This document shows, piece after piece, positions 5,568 through 8,955 of a stretch of DNA of 8,955 nucleotides; within the stretch, counting starts at the first letter, position 1; the number at the start of each line of letters is the position of its first letter. The DNA is taken from assembly GCA_016938795.1 (NCBI GenBank), contig JAFGTZ010000488.1, positions 1 to 8,955 on the forward strand. Reading direction: 5' to 3'. This DNA is from Chromatiaceae bacterium. GTDB lineage: Bacteria > Pseudomonadota > Gammaproteobacteria > Chromatiales > Chromatiaceae. The notes beneath the pieces were generated by a model. That model did not search any database, had not been told where the DNA came from, and saw only the letters and a program-made list of their open reading frames with translations. The position numbers were made by a program, and so were the translations under genes.

Positions 5568-6473
5568 CTAGTCCAGCTCTTCAAGACAGTGCGCGAGCGA
5601 CAGACGCCAGTCGGGCATGGCAAGCCCGAAGGTCTGCTGAAAGCGACTGTTGTCGAGCACCGAGAAGGCGGGGCGGCGCGCCGGCGCGGGATACTCCGAG
5701 CTGGGAATGGGGATGAGATCGCAGCCCTCCCCGCTCGCCTCCAGGATGGCGCAGGCAAAGCCGTACCAGCTCACCTGCCCGCCCCCGCTGAGGTGATAGA
5801 GCCCGCCCAGCCGGGTTAGATCCAGCTCGCCGCGCAGCACCCGATAGAGCACCTGGGCGCTGACCTCGGCAAGCATACGGCTCCAGGTCGGCGAGCCAAT
5901 CTGATCATCGACCACGCGCAGCTCCTCACGCTCGCGAAAGAGACGGCGCATGGTCAGCACAAAGTTCGAGCCGCGCGCCCCATAGACCCAGCTGGTGCGA
6001 AACACGAGCGCCGGCGCGCCCGAGTCGAGCAGCGCGCGCTCGCCGCCGAGCTTGGTCTCGCCATAGACATTGAGCGGTTCGGGCGCGTCCTCCTCGCGAT
6101 AGGGACGCTCAGAGGTGCCAGAAAAAACGAAATCGGTGGAGTAGTGAATGATGGGCACGCCGCGCTTGGCCAGCAAGGCGCCGAGCTCGCCCACCGCCTC
6201 GGCATTGATGCGCCAGGCGCGCTCGCGATCGGTTTCAGCGGGATCCACGGCCGTGTAGGCCGCAGCATTGATCACCGCATCGGGACGGCTGTCCTCAACC
6301 AGCCGCGCGAGCCCCTGGGCGTCCATGAGGTCGATCACTGGTCCGTGCTCGCCCTCCAGCGAGGCGGCGATGACCTCGCCGAGCGGGGCCAGGGCGCGAC
6401 GCAGCTCCCAGCCGACCTGACCATTCGAGCCAATGAGCAGAATGCGTGGGCGCTGTTCAGCGGTCTGAATCAT
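5568..6473 (-). CDS. rmlD: dTDP-4-dehydrorhamnose reductase RmlD, 301 aa
   Basis: This enzyme makes dTDP-L-rhamnose by NAD(P)H-dependent reduction of dTDP-4-dehydrorhamnose, the last step of the pathway. It is a short-chain dehydrogenase of the extended type: glycine motif G15-SNG-QVG21 in ILLIGSNGQVGWEL, VINAAAYTAVDPAE (68-80), the catalytic T113 in YSTDFVFSG, and Y137/K141 in YGETK. The substrate-side motif RPAFSVLDNSR is at 267-277. Length is typical. The start is secured by GGGAGG 7 nt upstream and by a 4-nt ATGA overlap with the rmlC stop, so the two are translationally coupled. It is the last gene of the rml operon. Confidence 0.97.
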   Translation of the reverse strand: MIQTAEQRPRILLIGSNGQVGWELRRALAPLGEVIAASLEGEHGPVIDLMDAQGLARLVEDSRPDAVINAAAYTAVDPAETDRERAWRINAEAVGELGALLAKRGVPIIHYSTDFVFSGTSERPYREEDAPEPLNVYGETKLGGERALLDSGAPALVFRTSWVYGARGSNFVLTMRRLFREREELRVVDDQIGSPTWSRMLAEVSAQVLYRVLRGELDLTRLGGLYHLSGGGQVSWYGFACAILEASGEGCDLIPIPSSEYPAPARRPAFSVLDNSRFQQTFGLAMPDWRLSLAHCLEELD

Positions 6474-7036
6474 GGATAATCCTCCCGGGTTGGCAGACGC
6501 TCGGACGCGATCTCTGACAGGGCCAGCGCGGCGCCATCCTTCTGCGAGACTTCAGGCGTCAGGCCGTTCAAGGGCCAGTCGATGCCGATGGCCGGATCGT
6601 CCCAGCGCAGGCTGAACTCGGTCTCGGGGCTGTAATAATCGGTGTTCTTGTAGACGAAGAGCGCCTCCTCGCCGGTCACCAGAAAGCCGTGGGCAAAACC
6701 GGGTGGAATCCAGAACTGACGCCGGTTCTCAGCCGAGAGCCGCACAGCCGTCCAACGTCCGAACTGGGGCGAGCCGCGCCGCAGATCAACCGCCACGTCG
6801 AAGACCTCGCCTGCGAGCACCTGCACCAGCTTGCCCTGCGCCCGCGGATGCTGGATGTGCAGCCCGCGCAGCACCCCACGACGCGAATAGGAGAGATTGT
6901 CCTGCACCAGAGGTGGGATGCCCAGCTCGCCATAGACATTGGCGCGATAGGTCTCCATGAAGTAACCGCGCGCATCGCCAAAGACCCGGGGCTCCAGAAT
7001 CAGCACGCCCGCCAGATCGGTCTCGATGACCTTCAT
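6470..7036 (-). CDS. rmlC: dTDP-4-dehydrorhamnose 3,5-epimerase RmlC, 188 aa
   Basis: This cupin-fold enzyme epimerises C3 and C5 of dTDP-4-keto-6-deoxyglucose, the third step to dTDP-L-rhamnose. It shows the family blocks DARGYFMETYR (21-31), QDNLSYSRRGVLRGLHIQ (45-62) with the catalytic His60, GEVFDVAVDLRRGSP (76-90), WIPPGFAHGFLV (109-120), and YKNTDYYSPETE (129-140) with the active-site tyrosine. SLRWDDPAIGIDWP (142-155) is near the end. Length is normal. Its ATG overlaps the rmlA stop by 4 nt (ATGA) with a G-rich stretch (GGGGGCGGG) upstream, and its own stop overlaps the rmlD start. Confidence 0.97.
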   Translation of the reverse strand: MKVIETDLAGVLILEPRVFGDARGYFMETYRANVYGELGIPPLVQDNLSYSRRGVLRGLHIQHPRAQGKLVQVLAGEVFDVAVDLRRGSPQFGRWTAVRLSAENRRQFWIPPGFAHGFLVTGEEALFVYKNTDYYSPETEFSLRWDDPAIGIDWPLNGLTPEVSQKDGAALALSEIASERLPTREDYP

Positions 7037-7914
7037 ACCCGCCCCCGTTCAATGAGTCCCAACAGATAGGCGCCATAGCCATTCTTGCTCAGCGCCTCGC
7101 CGAGTGCGCGCAGCTGCTCGGCGTCAATCCAGCCGTTGAAATAGGCCACCTCTTCGGGGCAGCAGATCTTTAGCCCTTGGCGTTTCTCGATGGTTTCGAT
7201 GTACTGCCCGGCCTCCATGAGCGACTCGTGGGTGCCGGTATCGAGCCAGGCGGTGCCGCGCCCGATACGCTCCAGATGCAGGGCGCCGCGCTCCAGATAG
7301 AGCCGGTTGAGGTCGGTGATTTCGAGCTCGCCGCGCGCCGAGGGGGTCAGGGTCGCGGCCAGATCGCACACCGCGCCATCGTAGAAATAGAGCCCCGTGA
7401 CCGCCCAGCTCGAACGCGGCACACGCGGCTTTTCCTCCAGCCCCACCACCCGGCCCTGGGCATCGAACTCGGCCACGCCATAGCGCTCGGGATCGGCCAC
7501 ATGATAGCCAAAGACGGTTGCCCCCTGCTCGCGCACGCTCGCACGCTTGAGCTGATCGACCAGGCCATGACCATAAAAGAGATTATCGCCGAGGATGAGA
7601 CAGGCCGGCGCGCCGGCGAGAAAGTCGCGCCCGATCAGAAAGGCCTGCGCCAGCCCCTCGGGGCGCGGCTGCTCGGCATAATCGAGCCGGATGCCCCAGC
7701 GCGAGCCATCCCCGAGCAGGGCCCGGAAGCGCGGCAGATCCTCGGGAGTGGAGATGATCAGAATCTCGCGAATGCCCGCCAGCATGAGCGTGGCCAGCGG
7801 ATAGTAGACCATCGGCTTGTCGTAGACCGGCAAGAGCTGCTTGCTCACCACCTGGGTGAGCGGATAGAGCCGGGTGCCCGATCCGCCGGCGAGGATGATG
7901 CCTTTACGTTCCAT
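7033..7914 (-). CDS. rmlA: Glucose-1-phosphate thymidylyltransferase RmlA, 293 aa
   Basis: It joins dTTP and glucose-1-phosphate to give dTDP-glucose, the committed step, and is usually feedback-inhibited by dTDP-L-rhamnose. The nucleotide-binding signature LAGGSGTRLYPLT is at 8-20 with K25 in SKQLLPVYDKPM, EQPRPEGLAQAF at 81-92, the metal-binding D110 in LILGDNLFYG, VGLEEKP at 157-163 (K162), and WLDTGTHESL at 223-232 with the second metal-site Asp225. It is the short RmlA form (about 290 residues), not the longer bifunctional type. It starts 12 nt after the rmlB stop with AGGAGAGG just upstream of the ATG. Confidence 0.97.
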   Translation of the reverse strand: MERKGIILAGGSGTRLYPLTQVVSKQLLPVYDKPMVYYPLATLMLAGIREILIISTPEDLPRFRALLGDGSRWGIRLDYAEQPRPEGLAQAFLIGRDFLAGAPACLILGDNLFYGHGLVDQLKRASVREQGATVFGYHVADPERYGVAEFDAQGRVVGLEEKPRVPRSSWAVTGLYFYDGAVCDLAATLTPSARGELEITDLNRLYLERGALHLERIGRGTAWLDTGTHESLMEAGQYIETIEKRQGLKICCPEEVAYFNGWIDAEQLRALGEALSKNGYGAYLLGLIERGRV

Positions 7915-7926
7915 ACAACCTCTCCT

Positions 7927-8955
7927 TCAGTTGACCGCCCCAAGGCGCTCGCCGCGATAACGTCCATCGGTGATGCGCTGACACCAGGCATCGTGGGCGA
8001 GATACCAGTCGAGCGTCTGCGCCAGCCCGGTCTCGAAGCTGTGCGCGGGCTCCCAGCCAAGTTCGCGCCTGAGCTTGCTCGCGTCGATGGCATAGCGCCG
8101 GTCATGGCCAGGGCGATCAGCGACAAAGGTCTTGAGCTGGGCATGGGGGCGATGGGGTGCATCGGGCAAACGCTCATCGAGCAGGGCGCAGAGCGTCTCG
8201 ATCACCTCCAGATTGGTGCGCTCGCTGTTACCGCCGATGTTGTAGACCTCGCCCGGCGCACCCGCCTCCAGCACCCGCCAGATGGCCCGACAGTGATCCT
8301 CGACATAGAGCCAATCACGCACATTGCCTCCATCCCCATAGATCGGCAGCGGCTCGCCACGACGCGCCTTGAGAATCATGAGCGGAATGAGCTTCTCGGG
8401 AAACTGGTAGGGACCATAGTTGTTCGAGCAGTTGGTGGTGAGCACCGGCAGGCCATAGGTGTGAAACCAGGCGCGCACCAGATGATCGGACGCGGCCTTG
8501 CTCGCCGAATAGGGCGAATTCGGCGCGTAAGGCGTGCTCTCGGTAAAGGCGCCGGTGGGGCCAAGCGACCCATAGACCTCGTCGGTCGAGACATGCAGAA
8601 AGCGGAAATCGGCGCGCGCGCCCGGCGCCAGCTCCGCCCAGTAGGCGCGCGCACAGTCGAGCAGATTGAAGGTGCCCACCACATTGGTCTGTACAAAGGC
8701 GGCGGGGCCGTCGATGGAGCGATCGACATGGCTCTCGGCGGCAAAGTTCACCACCGCCTCCACGCCATGCTCGCGCAGCAGCCGGCTCACCAACGCCTGA
8801 TCGCCAATATCGCCCTGCACAAAGGTGTGACGCGGATGGTCGATCAGATCGGCCAGACTGTCGAGGTTTCCAGCGTAGGTGAGAAGGTCAAGATTGACGA
8901 CCCGCGCCTCGGTCTGCTCGATCAGAAAGCGGACGAAATTGCCGCCAATGAAACC
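7927..8955 (-). CDS. rmlB: dTDP-glucose 4,6-dehydratase RmlB (first few codons outside window)
   Basis: The frame is open to the right edge; 342 residues are visible. The fragment begins GFIGGNFVRFL, that is at the end of the NAD-binding GxxGxxG loop, so about ten N-terminal residues are missing. An internal GTG at 8820 is not the start, because the sequence upstream (NLDLLTYAGNLDSLADL) is clear RmlB protein. It converts dTDP-glucose to dTDP-4-keto-6-deoxyglucose. Visible motifs are VNFAAESHVDRSI, STDEVYGSLG with the catalytic Thr124-Asp125-Glu126 (fragment numbering), YSASKAASDHLVRA with Tyr149/Lys153, NCSNNYGPYQFPEKLIPL and DRPGHDRRYAIDA. It heads the rmlBACD operon; the promoter lies outside the window. 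Confidence 0.97.
   Translation of the reverse strand, partial: GFIGGNFVRFLIEQTEARVVNLDLLTYAGNLDSLADLIDHPRHTFVQGDIGDQALVSRLLREHGVEAVVNFAAESHVDRSIDGPAAFVQTNVVGTFNLLDCARAYWAELAPGARADFRFLHVSTDEVYGSLGPTGAFTESTPYAPNSPYSASKAASDHLVRAWFHTYGLPVLTTNCSNNYGPYQFPEKLIPLMILKARRGEPLPIYGDGGNVRDWLYVEDHCRAIWRVLEAGAPGEVYNIGGNSERTNLEVIETLCALLDERLPDAPHRPHAQLKTFVADRPGHDRRYAIDASKLRRELGWEPAHSFETGLAQTLDWYLAHDAWCQRITDGRYRGERLGAVN

Noticed and set aside
8820..8820. GTG as the start of rmlB
   Set aside because: The frame continues to the window edge with clear RmlB sequence and the end of the NAD-binding loop, so the true start lies outside.

Overview
The window looks like chromosome of a GC-rich gammaproteobacterium. 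The gene set (CheV, single-domain PilZ proteins, a YjfB-type motility protein, a DamX-like SPOR protein and a dTDP-rhamnose operon) fits a motile, polarly organised Gram-negative cell. My best guess is the Chromatiales (purple sulfur bacteria or relatives), but that rests on protein 'feel' rather than on a marker gene. There are no tRNA, rRNA, CRISPR or transposase features. Nearly everything is on the minus strand; one small gene is on plus.

Reading along the minus strand from the right edge: (1) rmlB (its first few codons lie outside the window), rmlA, rmlC and rmlD form a tightly packed rmlBACD operon with a 12-nt gap and then two 4-nt ATGA overlaps. It converts glucose-1-phosphate to dTDP-L-rhamnose for O-antigen or exopolysaccharide. 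(2) After about 150 nt holding a plausible sigma70 promoter comes cheV, a CheW-receiver fusion of the chemotaxis array. (3) Next come a 95-aa PilZ protein (c-di-GMP receptor type) and, 42 nt later, a 581-aa DamX-like protein: AAA-type ATPase domain, one transmembrane helix, proline-rich linker and C-terminal SPOR domain. (4) A 167-nt gap with small hairpins leads to a putative SprA-related HExxH metalloprotease of 292 aa. (5) A convergent gap of 121 nt holds a strong imperfect hairpin. It separates the metalloprotease from the only plus-strand gene, a short YjfB-like putative motility protein. (6) A 304-nt divergent spacer with two small palindromes about two helical turns apart lies between that gene and a minus-strand pair: an unrecognised 107-aa protein whose stop codon overlaps the start of a second PilZ protein, cut off by the left edge.

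Taken together, the left two thirds reads as a motility, chemotaxis and c-di-GMP neighbourhood and the right third as surface polysaccharide precursor synthesis. The pieces are mostly known families. The parts least explained by known biology are the unknown-protein/PilZ pair with its divergent motility gene, the arginine in place of the Walker A lysine in the DamX-like ATPase, and the palindromes in the divergent spacer. I did not find convincing evidence for a wholly new system.
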